From Bacteroidota bacterium (GTDB lineage: Bacteria; Bacteroidota; Bacteroidia; NS11-12g; UBA955), in the NCBI GenBank assembly GCA_027488495.1, contig JAIYBO010000234.1:1-22501 (forward strand): 22,501 nucleotides of DNA, given 5' to 3'. The stretch's first letter is position 1. Each line of letters opens with the position of its first letter. Both the position numbers and the translations under genes were made by a program. The notes beneath the pieces are model-generated. The model was not told the origin of the DNA and did no database searches. It saw only the letters and a list, made by a program, of their open reading frames with translations. Below, one piece after another: positions 6,108 through 14,387 of the stretch.

Positions 6108-7484
6108 TTAATCGTGTTCCCAAGCGTCCATCTCCGCACACTCCAAGTCCCTCGCCTTAATTCGAATATATGTTTTGATTCGATGTTTCGTTACCCAATC
6201 ATCCATGGCCTTCTGCTTCTTCTTGGCCTCTGCTTCCATCTGAATTCTGCTATAATCCTGAACCAAATTCGCTTGGTGCGGCGCGATAAAAGATTGTAAA
6301 TAAACGATGCGATACACAGACCTACCATCTGGCGTAGTAACCAACTCAGGGGCACTATACTCACCTGGTTTCAACTTGTCAACCACACGCTTCACATCAC
6401 CCGGCAAAGATTCAAAGGTGGTCTTCTGCATACCTGTCATTTGGTCAATGATAAATCCACAGTTCCCTTTTATATCACGGTTGTATTTATCGTCTGTGGC
6501 GTATTTCTTCACCGCATCACACCACTTAATATCTCCCATTACCAAACGCTGATACACTGAATCTACACGCATACTGGCAAACTTATAATCCTCAGATGTA
6601 TTCTCCGCCCTAATCAAGATGTGTGATGCCATTACCCGCTCTCCCCTGCGCTTTGTCAACTTCATCACGTGGAAACCAAAATCGCTCTCAAACACTGGAC
6701 TCACACTATCAGGTTTCAGTTTGAAGGCCATCCGCTCGAAAGCAGGCACCATTTCACCCCTACCAAATTCGGGCAACATTCCACCTTGCGATTTCGAACC
6801 CGGATCCATGCTGTACGCCCTAGCCAACTTCTCAAAATTCTCTCCGCGTAAAATCCTGGCTCTAATATCCTCCAGCTGTGCCTTCGCGAACTCTTTGGCC
6901 TCAGAAGTTACAATTGGCTCAATCATCAATTGACCCACCTCTACCTCTGTTGAGATAATTGGTAAACTATCTTGTAAAATGGATTCGTAAAACTGCTTAA
7001 CCTCCTGAGGAGATATCCGTATGTTCTTTGTAATCTCACCGTACATCTGCTTCGCCAACAATTGCTCCTGCATCTTCGGACGGATATCATCCTTGAATTC
7101 ATTAACCGTTTTGCCGAGATATTTTTCCAACTCCGCCATACTACCCGCCTGCTTCTGATAATACCTCAATCGATTGTCGATCTCACTCTCCAACTGATCC
7201 ACCGGAACAGTTAAACTATCCAACTCAGCCTGATTCAACAACAATTTCTGAATGATCATGTCTTTCAACAAATTGCAATGAATCATCTGCGAATCCTTCA
7301 ACGAAGACCCCTTGGTCATTTGCATTTTCTCGGTCTCAAAATCACTTTGTAATATGATTTTACTTCCTACCACAGCCACCACACCATCCACATATTGCGG
7401 AGGTAAAAATGGACCGCTGGGCTTTAACTGTGCCATCAACGTTCCAAACGATGTCAACAAAACCATCAATAAACAACCGCGCAT
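6108..7484 (-). CDS. SurA-like periplasmic peptidyl-prolyl cis-trans isomerase (parvulin)
   Basis: This is a secreted folding factor of the SurA type, expected to chaperone outer-membrane proteins in the periplasm. From ATG 7484 (458 residues) a signal peptide is visible: an Arg-containing start, then CLLMVLLTSFGTLMAQ. An in-frame GTG at 7499 would add five residues, including a Lys, and is an equally possible start. The mature N-terminus has the SurA_N pattern VDGVVAVVGSKIILQSDFE. The first parvulin domain (about 180-285) keeps GGMLPEFGRGEMVPAFE and FGFHVMKL, so it looks competent. The second (about 290-395) is degenerate, with only NCGFI and VYRIVYL reminiscent of the fold. It starts 5 or 20 nt after the upstream isomerase stop, so the two should be cotranscribed and translationally linked. 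Confidence 0.9.
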   Translation of the reverse strand: MRGCLLMVLLTSFGTLMAQLKPSGPFLPPQYVDGVVAVVGSKIILQSDFETEKMQMTKGSSLKDSQMIHCNLLKDMIIQKLLLNQAELDSLTVPVDQLESEIDNRLRYYQKQAGSMAELEKYLGKTVNEFKDDIRPKMQEQLLAKQMYGEITKNIRISPQEVKQFYESILQDSLPIISTEVEVGQLMIEPIVTSEAKEFAKAQLEDIRARILRGENFEKLARAYSMDPGSKSQGGMLPEFGRGEMVPAFERMAFKLKPDSVSPVFESDFGFHVMKLTKRRGERVMASHILIRAENTSEDYKFASMRVDSVYQRLVMGDIKWCDAVKKYATDDKYNRDIKGNCGFIIDQMTGMQKTTFESLPGDVKRVVDKLKPGEYSAPELVTTPDGRSVYRIVYLQSFIAPHQANLVQDYSRIQMEAEAKKKQKAMDDWVTKHRIKTYIRIKARDLECAEMDAWEHD

Positions 7485-7504
7485 CGCTTGACTTTTCACA
7501 GCGT

Positions 7505-9649
7505 TTATTTTTGATTGACCAATTTCACTTCAATCGATTTCATCACCGACTCATTCACAGTCACAGAATAACGATTGCGCAATGATTCTATCCACTCCTT
7601 TTCCAATTGCTCTTGATATTTCGATGCCACCGGTCCTCGCGTTTCATCCAACATCTTAGGCCCAGCAGGCAAATAAGCGTTTACTTTCACTACAATGAAA
7701 TCATCGCCCACCTGACCCACTTGATAAATTCCTGGTTTGTTGTATTTGGGTTTTGCATTGGATAAATCCGCAAACAACATTTTCAAAATGGGTGAAGGAG
7801 CAAACAAAAACGTATCGCCCATTTCAAATTTTCCGCCACGGTAACTGAAGTCTAAAATGTTCTTTTTGGTATGTTCTCTGCGCAAACTATCGGTTGAAAT
7901 GCCCTTTTTAACTTGTTTGGCTACCGTTTTCATCATCTTGGCATCGTTACAGAAATAAACCCCTACATCAAATCGATTGCCCCAATTGTATTCGCTTTGG
8001 TGTTGAGCAAAAAAGGCAGCCAAACCCACAGAGTCATTGTTCGCCCTATCCCACACCAATTGCTGCATGCGATTGAACATCAAAATACCCTCTTTATACT
8101 CTTGGTAAATGTCTCTGAATTCAACAGACTTCTCTTCCAAATGGTCATTTTGATATTCTACACATGTTTTTTCAATCCATGCATTCATCAATTTCATCGC
8201 ACCGTCACGTTTGCTTCCAACAATGGGCTTGCTGTTGTATGTAAAATGGGTAAACAAATCAGAAACAGAATACGAATCATCCCCCAAATGGAAAACCTCC
8301 ATCTTGCGCAAATTGAACTCTGTATTCACTGTCTTTTTACCATCTTTCTTGGTAACCTTATGAAACTCGGGCATCGCCGCTTCGTCGAACTTTCCCTTCA
8401 TAAAATTGCTGTCCAAATATTGAACCACAGCATCCACGGCAATGGGATTCAACACAAAGCCGTTTTCCTTTTTGATCTTCACAACCAAAGAATCAACAGA
8501 AATTTGAGAACGCTGATTTTTCTGCACATCCATTTTCAAAACAGAACGCATTTCCTTGTCATCAAAAGAACGCAAAGGCCTCAAATTAACCCTTTGCAGC
8601 AAATGCCAACCATAATTGGTTCTAAATGGCACCGTTATGTCGCCGTCTTTCTTTAAAGCAAAAGCTTGATCTGCCCAATATTGACGGTCAACATCACCCA
8701 CAAACTGTGTAACGTTGATGTAATCCATCGCACCACCGTTGTAGCGGCTGTTGTAATCTTCGCTGTACGTTCTGGCCATGTTCTCAAACGTTTCTTTGCC
8801 ACTGTTGATGTTCGATGCAATTTCATCAATCTTTTTGCGGGCCTCAGTATCTGAACTTTCGTCTTTGTTCATCACCCTCACCAAAATATGATTCACTTTG
8901 ATATCTCCACGGTTCAAACGCTTGTCGTTCACCATCAAAATGTGATATCCAAACTCTGTTTTGAACACCGGAGAAATACCTCCCACCGCAGTGTTATAGG
9001 CCTGATTTTCAAATTCATACACAACCTGCAAAGCAGTCATCCAACCCAAATCGCCACCCGCACTCTTGGTACCCACATCTTCAGATTCTGTTCTGGCCAT
9101 ATCGCCAAAGTTTTGTGCTGTTGGGTTTCTCATCAACATCCTGTGAATGCTCTCAATTTTTTCCAAAGCCTTCTTTTGGTCTGCATCCGAAGCATCCGGT
9201 GAACACAATATCAGAATGTGCGACACTTTTACCTCCGATTGCATCCGGTCATAAGCTTCTTTTACCAAAGCATCCGTTACCGAACGGTCGTACAAATAAT
9301 TCCTTGCCAACTGATCGCGATACATCTGCAATTCTTGCACGTATGCCGACACAGTATCCAATCCAGCATCTTTCGCATCTTGAACCTTCAATTTGAATTT
9401 GATATATAGGTCCAAATAATTGCGAATGTCTTTGGCCGTTACCGCATCCTCTTTCAAATTGATGTTTTTGAGGTACTGACGTTCAAACTCATCTGCATAT
9501 ACCTTCTCTTGGTTGATGCTAAATGCAAATGGCTTGGGAACTTGAACAGACAAATTCGCATCACCCTCTGAATTTCGCTTTTCGTTTTGGCCGGTTACAG
9601 CACCCATGGTAACGCAAACCCCAAAAAACAATCCAACTATTTTTTTCAT
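7505..9649 (-). CDS. Large periplasmic PpiC/parvulin-type peptidyl-prolyl isomerase
   Basis: This 714-residue exported protein starts at ATG 9649 with a signal peptide (MKKIVGLFFGVCVTMGAVTG, cleavage probably just before or after the Gln at 21). Two parvulin domains follow in tandem. The first (about 138-243) has VSHILILCSPD, SAGGDLGWM and FGYHILMV. The second (about 250-352) has VNHILVRVMN, NGGAMDYI and YGWHLLQ. The C-terminal half has no recognisable domain by eye. The upstream in-frame ATG at 9682 lies inside the -7 promoter element, so 9649 is preferred. It precedes the SurA-like gene by 5-20 nt. Expected role is folding of outer-membrane or secreted proteins, possibly anchored or complexed through its long C-terminal region. 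Confidence 0.9.
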   Translation of the reverse strand: MKKIVGLFFGVCVTMGAVTGQNEKRNSEGDANLSVQVPKPFAFSINQEKVYADEFERQYLKNINLKEDAVTAKDIRNYLDLYIKFKLKVQDAKDAGLDTVSAYVQELQMYRDQLARNYLYDRSVTDALVKEAYDRMQSEVKVSHILILCSPDASDADQKKALEKIESIHRMLMRNPTAQNFGDMARTESEDVGTKSAGGDLGWMTALQVVYEFENQAYNTAVGGISPVFKTEFGYHILMVNDKRLNRGDIKVNHILVRVMNKDESSDTEARKKIDEIASNINSGKETFENMARTYSEDYNSRYNGGAMDYINVTQFVGDVDRQYWADQAFALKKDGDITVPFRTNYGWHLLQRVNLRPLRSFDDKEMRSVLKMDVQKNQRSQISVDSLVVKIKKENGFVLNPIAVDAVVQYLDSNFMKGKFDEAAMPEFHKVTKKDGKKTVNTEFNLRKMEVFHLGDDSYSVSDLFTHFTYNSKPIVGSKRDGAMKLMNAWIEKTCVEYQNDHLEEKSVEFRDIYQEYKEGILMFNRMQQLVWDRANNDSVGLAAFFAQHQSEYNWGNRFDVGVYFCNDAKMMKTVAKQVKKGISTDSLRREHTKKNILDFSYRGGKFEMGDTFLFAPSPILKMLFADLSNAKPKYNKPGIYQVGQVGDDFIVVKVNAYLPAGPKMLDETRGPVASKYQEQLEKEWIESLRNRYSVTVNESVMKSIEVKLVNQK

Positions 9650-9679
9650 AAATCGTAAATATATCAATGCTATAATCTT

Positions 9680-9712
9680 CAAAAATACAAACTACCCTTC
9701 AAAATTTTCAAA
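9680..9712 (-). promoter_or_regulatory. Promoter of the isomerase-isomerase-moxR operon, overlapping the obg stop
   Basis: On the minus strand TTTG (9712-9709) and TATTTTTG (9687-9680) are separated by 21 nt, close to the TTTG/TAnnTTTG arrangement of Bacteroidota. The upstream element shares bases with the obg stop codon (TGA 9710-9708). The isomerase operon therefore appears to have its own promoter even though obg lies just upstream in the same direction. A second near-match, TATATTTA, lies closer to the ATG. Confidence 0.55.
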
Positions 9713-10703
9713 CATCCGCAGACACTGTTTTCCAAAGCACATCCACCAATTCACCAACACCCTGCTCCGTAACCGAGCTAAAAAACAGAACGTCTACACC
9801 CTTCATCAAACTCCGGATTTCATTTTTCAATTCCTCATCCAACATATCGGCCTTACTCACCGCTATAATTCGCTCTTTTACAAGAAGTTCCGGATTGAAT
9901 TTCTCCAACTCACTCAACAAGGTGAGATATTCCTGTTTGTGGTCAGGACTGTCTGCAGGTATCAAAAACAACAAAGCGGCATTTCGTTCAATGTGCCTCA
10001 AAAACCGATGACCCAATCCACGTCCTTCACTCGCTCCCTCAATGATTCCAGGAATGTCGGCAACGATAAAACTGCGATAATCCCTGTAATTCACCACACC
10101 CAAATTGGGTACCAATGTGGTAAATGCGTAATCCGCAATTTCAGGTTTCGCCGCCGAAATCACACTCAACAACGTGCTTTTTCCCGCATTCGGAAAGCCC
10201 ACCAATCCAACATCAGCTAAAACCTTCAACTCCAACACAATCCATTGCTCAATACCAGGTTCGCCCGGTTGAGCATATTGTGGCGCTTGGTTTACACTGT
10301 TGGCAAAATGCCAGTTGCCCAAACCACCCCTACCGCCAGGTACCAATACCTTTTTCTCACCTTCCTCTGTAATCTCAAACAATACCTCCCCAGTTTCAGC
10401 GTCTTTGGCCACAGTACCCAATGGCACCTCCAATATCACCGATTCGCCATAAGCACCAGAACTGCGATTCTCACTGCCAGCAACACCGTCAGTGGCCATC
10501 ACATGCTTCCGATACTTCAAGTGAATCAACGTCCACAACTGCGGATTTCCCCGCAAAATGATATCTCCACCCTTTCCACCATCTCCACCATCTGGACCCC
10601 CACGAGGGTTCATTTTTGTACGATTATAATGCCTGCTGCCAGGTCCGCCACTACCACTTCGGCAGCAAATCTTCACGTAATCAATAAAATTGCTATCGGC
10701 CAT
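9708..10703 (-). CDS. obg: Obg/CgtA family GTPase
   Basis: This 331-residue ribosome-associated GTPase is essential in most bacteria and acts in 50S maturation and stress signalling. The N-terminal Gly-rich Obg fold covers about 1-160 (NPRGGPDGGDGGKGG and PGGRGGLGNWHF). The G domain follows: G1 GFPNAGKS (169-176), TTL of G2 (195-197), G3 DIPG (216-219), a G4 position reading SKAD (283-286) instead of NKxD, and G5 around SSVTEQG. No C-terminal OCT domain is present, so it is a two-domain Obg. ATG 10703 is chosen because MADSNFIDYVKI matches the family N-terminus; a TTG three codons earlier (10712) is less likely. It is divergent from leuS. A weak -7-like GACCTTTG ends 6 nt before the ATG. Confidence 0.93.
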   Translation of the reverse strand: MADSNFIDYVKICCRSGSGGPGSRHYNRTKMNPRGGPDGGDGGKGGDIILRGNPQLWTLIHLKYRKHVMATDGVAGSENRSSGAYGESVILEVPLGTVAKDAETGEVLFEITEEGEKKVLVPGGRGGLGNWHFANSVNQAPQYAQPGEPGIEQWIVLELKVLADVGLVGFPNAGKSTLLSVISAAKPEIADYAFTTLVPNLGVVNYRDYRSFIVADIPGIIEGASEGRGLGHRFLRHIERNAALLFLIPADSPDHKQEYLTLLSELEKFNPELLVKERIIAVSKADMLDEELKNEIRSLMKGVDVLFFSSVTEQGVGELVDVLWKTVSADV

Positions 10704-10709
10704 GAACCG

Positions 10710-10717
10710 CAAAGGTC
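10710..10717 (-). promoter_or_regulatory. Possible -7 element of obg
   Basis: GACCTTTG differs from TAnnTTTG only at the first base and ends 6 nt before the obg ATG, the same geometry as other near-leaderless genes in this window. There is no TTG at the -33 distance. This is a weak call. Confidence 0.3.
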
Positions 10718-10739
10718 GTTAAAAAACCCCCATCTATTG

Positions 10740-10747
10740 TATTTTCG
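10740..10747 (+). promoter_or_regulatory. Possible -7 element of leuS
   Basis: TATTTTCG differs from TAnnTTTG at one position. It ends 14 nt before the leuS ATG and would give a leader of about 10 nt. It lies in the 58-bp divergent gap between obg and leuS. No clear -33 TTG is present. Confidence 0.35.
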
Positions 10748-10761
10748 CACCCGCAACCTTT

Positions 10762-13335
10762 ATGTCAGCACAATATTCCTTCTCAGACATCGAAAAAAAA
10801 TGGCAAGCCGCTTGGGAAAAAGCCAATTTATACTCCGTTTCCATCGACGCCAATAAGCCCAAATATTATGTGCTCGACATGTTTCCCTATCCTTCAGGCA
10901 GTGGTTTGCATGTTGGACATCCCCTGGGATACATCGCCAGCGATATCGTTTCTCGTTACAAGCGCCTCAAAGGATTCAATGTGCTTCACCCCATGGGCTA
11001 CGATGCATTTGGATTACCCGCTGAACAATATGCCATACAAACTGGCCAACACCCCGCCATCACAACCGAACAAAACATCAAACGATTCCGTGAACAACTC
11101 AACATCATGGGATTTTCGTACGATTGGAATCGCCAAGTAAAAACCTGTGACCCCAATTATTACAAGTTTACCCAATGGATATTTACCCTGTTTTTTGAAC
11201 ACTACTACAACAAAACCACTCAAAAGGCAGAACACATCAACAACCTCATTCAAGAATTTGCAAGTGTTGGATCCCAAAACCTATCGGCACACGGCGGAAA
11301 AATAGAGCCCTTCAGTGCCGAACAATGGGAAGGTTTCTCGCCCCTACAAAAACACCAAATCCTCAACCAATTCCGATTGGCCTTCGTAGACGAAACCACC
11401 GTGAACTGGTGCGAAGCGATGGGCACTGTGCTTGCCAATGAAGAAGTGATCAATGGCCTCAGCGAACGCGGTGGCTACCCTGTGATTCGCAAAAAGATGA
11501 AGCAGTGGAGCTTGCGGATTACTGCCTATGCAGACAGACTCATAGAAGGACTAGAACGCATTCAATGGAGCGATGCCATCAAAGAAATTCAAAAAAACTG
11601 GATCGGCAGAAGTCAAGGCGCTGAAATCGATTTTGTGGTGCGTGGCACATTAAAAACATTGAAAGTTTTCACCACCAGACCCGATACAATCTTCGGTGCA
11701 ACCTTCATGGTGGTGGCCCCAGAACTGGAAATCTTGCGAGAATTTTGCAGCGATGCGCAATGGCCTTTCGTACAAGAATACGCCAATAAAGCAAAAAATC
11801 GCAGTGAAATTGATCGCATGGCAGACACCACAAAAACAGGTGTTTTTACAGGACTCGAAGCCATCAACCCCTTCACCGGAGAACCCATTCCTATTTGGGT
11901 GAGCGACTACGTTTTAGCCAATTATGGCACCGGCGTAATCATGGCCGTTCCTGCACACGACGATAGAGATTTTGCGTTTGCTACTACTTTCAACCTACCC
12001 ATCATTCCTGTCATCAAGCCCGCAAATGGCGAGCTGGAATTGCCCCTCAAAGAATCATTCAGCGCAAAAGAGGGCATCTGCTTCAACTCCGGATTCCTCG
12101 ACGGTTTGTCTGTAAAAGAAGCAATACAAGCCGCCATTGCCAAAATAGAAAAAGCCGGCTGGGGACAGCCCAAAGTAAACTACAAACTCCGCGAAGCAGG
12201 TTTTGGCCGCCAACGATACTGGGGCGAGCCATTCCCCATCACTTTCAACAACGATGGCATTCCACAACTCGAATCAAAGCTGCCAGTAGAATTGCCTCAA
12301 GTAGAAAGCTACAAACCCTCTGGGAACGGAGAAAGCCCGCTTTCGGCAGTAACCGAATGGGTAAATACACCCCAAGGCAAACGAGAAACAGACACCATGC
12401 CAGGCTGGGCGGGAAGCAGTTGGTATTTCCTTCGCTACACAGACCCCAACAACAACACAGATTTCGCATCGCCCGAAGCCCTAAACTATTGGAAACAAGT
12501 AGACCTATACGTGGGTGGATCTGAACATGCCACGGGGCACCTTTTATACAGTCGCTTCTGGACCAAATTCCTCTTCGATTTGGGGTATATTCCGTTCGAT
12601 GAACCCTTCCAAAGATTGGTCAACCAAGGCATGATCATGGGCGAAGACGGTCAAAAAATGAGCAAACGTTGGGGCAATGTTGTAAACCCCGATGATGTTT
12701 GCGCACAATACGGTGCCGATACCCTCAGAATGTACGAAATGTTCTTAGGTCCACTCACCGATTCAAAACCTTGGAATACCAATGGAATTGAAGGTGTAAG
12801 TAGATTTTTTGGGAAGTTTTGGCGCTTGTTCTACGAAGGTGAAACCTGGGCAGTGAATCAGGAAAAAGCCTCGCCAGATGAACTGAAAATCCTTCATAAA
12901 ACCATCAAAAAAATCACCGAAGACATTGAAAGCATGAGCTTCAATACCTCTGTTTCTGCTTTCATGGTGGCCACAAATGAATTGGGTACACTGAAGTGCC
13001 GCAAACGAGAAATCCTCGAACCCATTTTGATTCTTCTTGCGCCCTTTGCACCCCACATCTCCGAAGAATTGTGGCACCAATTGGGCAACAACGAAAGCAT
13101 CCATATTGCCAACTGGCCCACGCATGACCCTTCGTTGTTGATAGAAAACTCCTTCAATTACCCCATCAGCATCAACGGCAAAACAAGGGCTCAGATCGAA
13201 TTCAACCTAACAGCCACCGAAGAAGAAATCAAACAAACGGTGCTCAATCATGAATTGGTCATCAAATGGATGGAAGACAAGCCCCTCAAGAAATTCATTC
13301 TTGTGAAAGGCAGAATCGTAAACGTTGTGGTTTAA
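10762..13335 (+). CDS. leuS: Leucyl-tRNA synthetase
   Basis: This 857-residue class Ia aminoacyl-tRNA synthetase charges tRNA-Leu in the cytoplasm. The HIGH motif reads HVGH (50-53) in PSGSGLHVGHPLGY, and the KMSKS loop reads KMSKR (632-636) in GQKMSKRWGNVVNP. The editing (CP1) domain is present, with TTRPDTIFGATF and VPAHDDRDFAFA. NWCEAMGTVLANEEV and WSLRITAYADRL are LeuRS hallmarks. An insertion after about residue 145, running YNKTTQKAEHINNLIQEF, is of the type seen in Bacteroidota LeuRS. C-terminal tRNA-binding segments are complete. Its TAA stop shares bases with the stop of the convergent S4 gene. Codons 11-13 contain an A8 run (10793-10800), but the frame is intact. Confidence 0.97.
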   Translation: MSAQYSFSDIEKKWQAAWEKANLYSVSIDANKPKYYVLDMFPYPSGSGLHVGHPLGYIASDIVSRYKRLKGFNVLHPMGYDAFGLPAEQYAIQTGQHPAITTEQNIKRFREQLNIMGFSYDWNRQVKTCDPNYYKFTQWIFTLFFEHYYNKTTQKAEHINNLIQEFASVGSQNLSAHGGKIEPFSAEQWEGFSPLQKHQILNQFRLAFVDETTVNWCEAMGTVLANEEVINGLSERGGYPVIRKKMKQWSLRITAYADRLIEGLERIQWSDAIKEIQKNWIGRSQGAEIDFVVRGTLKTLKVFTTRPDTIFGATFMVVAPELEILREFCSDAQWPFVQEYANKAKNRSEIDRMADTTKTGVFTGLEAINPFTGEPIPIWVSDYVLANYGTGVIMAVPAHDDRDFAFATTFNLPIIPVIKPANGELELPLKESFSAKEGICFNSGFLDGLSVKEAIQAAIAKIEKAGWGQPKVNYKLREAGFGRQRYWGEPFPITFNNDGIPQLESKLPVELPQVESYKPSGNGESPLSAVTEWVNTPQGKRETDTMPGWAGSSWYFLRYTDPNNNTDFASPEALNYWKQVDLYVGGSEHATGHLLYSRFWTKFLFDLGYIPFDEPFQRLVNQGMIMGEDGQKMSKRWGNVVNPDDVCAQYGADTLRMYEMFLGPLTDSKPWNTNGIEGVSRFFGKFWRLFYEGETWAVNQEKASPDELKILHKTIKKITEDIESMSFNTSVSAFMVATNELGTLKCRKREILEPILILLAPFAPHISEELWHQLGNNESIHIANWPTHDPSLLIENSFNYPISINGKTRAQIEFNLTATEEEIKQTVLNHELVIKWMEDKPLKKFILVKGRIVNVVV

Positions 13336-13559
13336 ACCTGCGAGGGTGATGTTGCTTTAACCACCGCCAACTGACCCTCAAACTCGATCACAGCGCCGGG
13401 GTACAACTTATTTCGTTTGCGAAATTCTTGTACTCCGTCCACCACTACCATGCCCTCAGTGATTACATCATTGGCCATCGCACCACTCTCTACCCAGCCC
13501 AATAATTTTAGGGCCTGATTGAGTTGAATAAAAGGTGTGTGAATGGATATTTCCTCCAT
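13332..13559 (-). CDS. Small S4-domain RNA-binding protein (YbcJ-like)
   Basis: This 75-residue protein consists of little more than an S4 RNA-binding domain. The signature LGWVESGAMANDVITEGMVVVDG followed (shown in part) by FRKRNKL matches the S4_2/YbcJ group, which binds structured RNA, probably rRNA, in the cytoplasm. Its start overlaps the iscA stop in TAATG (13561-13557), so translation is coupled to iscA. Its TAA stop (13334-13332) overlaps the leuS TAA (13333-13335) on the other strand. Context with Fe-S assembly genes gives no clear functional clue. Confidence 0.85.
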   Translation of the reverse strand: MEEISIHTPFIQLNQALKLLGWVESGAMANDVITEGMVVVDGVQEFRKRNKLYPGAVIEFEGQLAVVKATSPSQV

Positions 13560-13906
13560 TAGATTGAGAAACTCTCACCACATCCGCACGTGCGCGATGC
13601 ATTGGGATTGATGAAATTGAATCCCTTGCCATTCAAGCCATCAGAAAAATCCAATTCTGTGCCACACAAGTATAAAAAACTCTTCATGTCGCACACAATC
13701 TTCAATCTTTCATCCCCAAATTGCATATCGCCAGGTTTATCCTCATTGTCGAAATCCAACTCATAAGTTAAACCCGAACAACCGCCACCCTTTACACCCA
13801 CACGCAGAAAATATTCCGCAGCAGAAATGTTCGATTCACGCATCAAATCATAGGCCTTGTCCAAAGCCTTGTCCGTAATGGTGATTTCATTGCCCTGGGC
13901 GATCAT
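13559..13906 (-). CDS. iscA: IscA/HesB-family iron-sulfur cluster carrier
   Basis: This 115-residue A-type carrier receives Fe-S clusters from IscU and delivers them to apo-enzymes. The three conserved cysteines are all present: Cys43 in GGGCSGLTYEL, and Cys107 and Cys109 in RTCGCGESFSI. It starts 12 nt after the iscU stop and overlaps the S4 gene start by one base (TAATG), so it sits within one operon. By sequence alone it could also be named ErpA or SufA; the name follows the isc context. Confidence 0.9.
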   Translation of the reverse strand: MIAQGNEITITDKALDKAYDLMRESNISAAEYFLRVGVKGGGCSGLTYELDFDNEDKPGDMQFGDERLKIVCDMKSFLYLCGTELDFSDGLNGKGFNFINPNASRTCGCGESFSI

Positions 13907-13918
13907 GATCCCGATGAA

Positions 13919-14335
13919 TTAGAAATGGGTTTTTTCGCTCTCAATGGGCTCTAAACCATTCTTCGCGCGATAATCGTTGATAGCAGAACGAATGGCATCC
14001 TCAGCCAAAACAGAACAGTGAATTTTCACCGGTGGCAATGCCAATTCTTCAACGATTTCCATGTTATCGATACTCAATGCTTCATCAATCGACTTTCCCT
14101 TTAACCACTCAGTAGCCAAAGAAGAAGAAGCGATGGCAGAACCACAGCCGAAAGTCTTGAATTTTGCATCCTCAATGATACCCGTTTCGTGGTTCACTTC
14201 GATTTGCAATCGCATTACGTCTCCACACTCAGGTGCGCCCACCAAACCAGTGCCTACATTGGTTTTTGATTTATCCAAAGTGCCAATGTTTCTTGGGTTG
14301 GTATAATGATCTACTACTTTATCTGAATATGCCAT
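13919..14335 (-). CDS. iscU: Iron-sulfur cluster scaffold protein IscU
   Basis: This 138-residue scaffold is where sulfur from IscS and iron are assembled into [2Fe-2S]. Ligand residues are all present: Cys37 and Asp39 in GAPECGDVM, Cys64 in TFGCGSAIASS and Cys107 in KIHCSVLAEDA. The LPPVK chaperone-recognition motif is intact at 100-104, although hscA, hscB, fdx and iscR are absent from the window. The gene starts 52 nt after iscS. That gap contains a good promoter, so iscU can probably be expressed without iscS. Confidence 0.95.
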   Translation of the reverse strand: MAYSDKVVDHYTNPRNIGTLDKSKTNVGTGLVGAPECGDVMRLQIEVNHETGIIEDAKFKTFGCGSAIASSSLATEWLKGKSIDEALSIDNMEIVEELALPPVKIHCSVLAEDAIRSAINDYRAKNGLEPIESEKTHF

Positions 14336-14350
14336 GATTTTTTTCTTTTA

Positions 14351-14381
14351 CAAATTTACAATTTAGAACGATTCTGAACAA
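14351..14381 (-). promoter_or_regulatory. Internal promoter before iscU
   Basis: On the minus strand TTG (14381-14379) and TAAATTTG (14358-14351) are separated by 20 nt, a near-ideal Bacteroidota promoter. It lies wholly between the iscS stop and the iscU ATG and would give a leader of about 10 nt of A-rich sequence. Confidence 0.6.
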
Positions 14382-14387
14382 GAACTA

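Noticed and set aside
7913..8656. 247-residue plus-strand frame
   Set aside because: It lies inside the coding region of the large PpiC-type isomerase on the other strand, and its composition is that of a shadow frame.
9650..9682. Upstream ATG for the large isomerase
   Set aside because: It overlaps the -7 element, and the downstream ATG gives a standard signal peptide.
10793..10800. A8 homopolymer in leuS as a programmed frameshift or phase-variation site
   Set aside because: The frame is intact and leuS is essential; similar A7-A8 runs occur elsewhere in the window, so it is probably chance from AAA-rich Lys codons.
9606..10856. Two plus-strand frames of about 200 residues over obg and the leuS start
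   Set aside because: Both are antisense to obg or out of frame with leuS, whose motifs are unambiguous.
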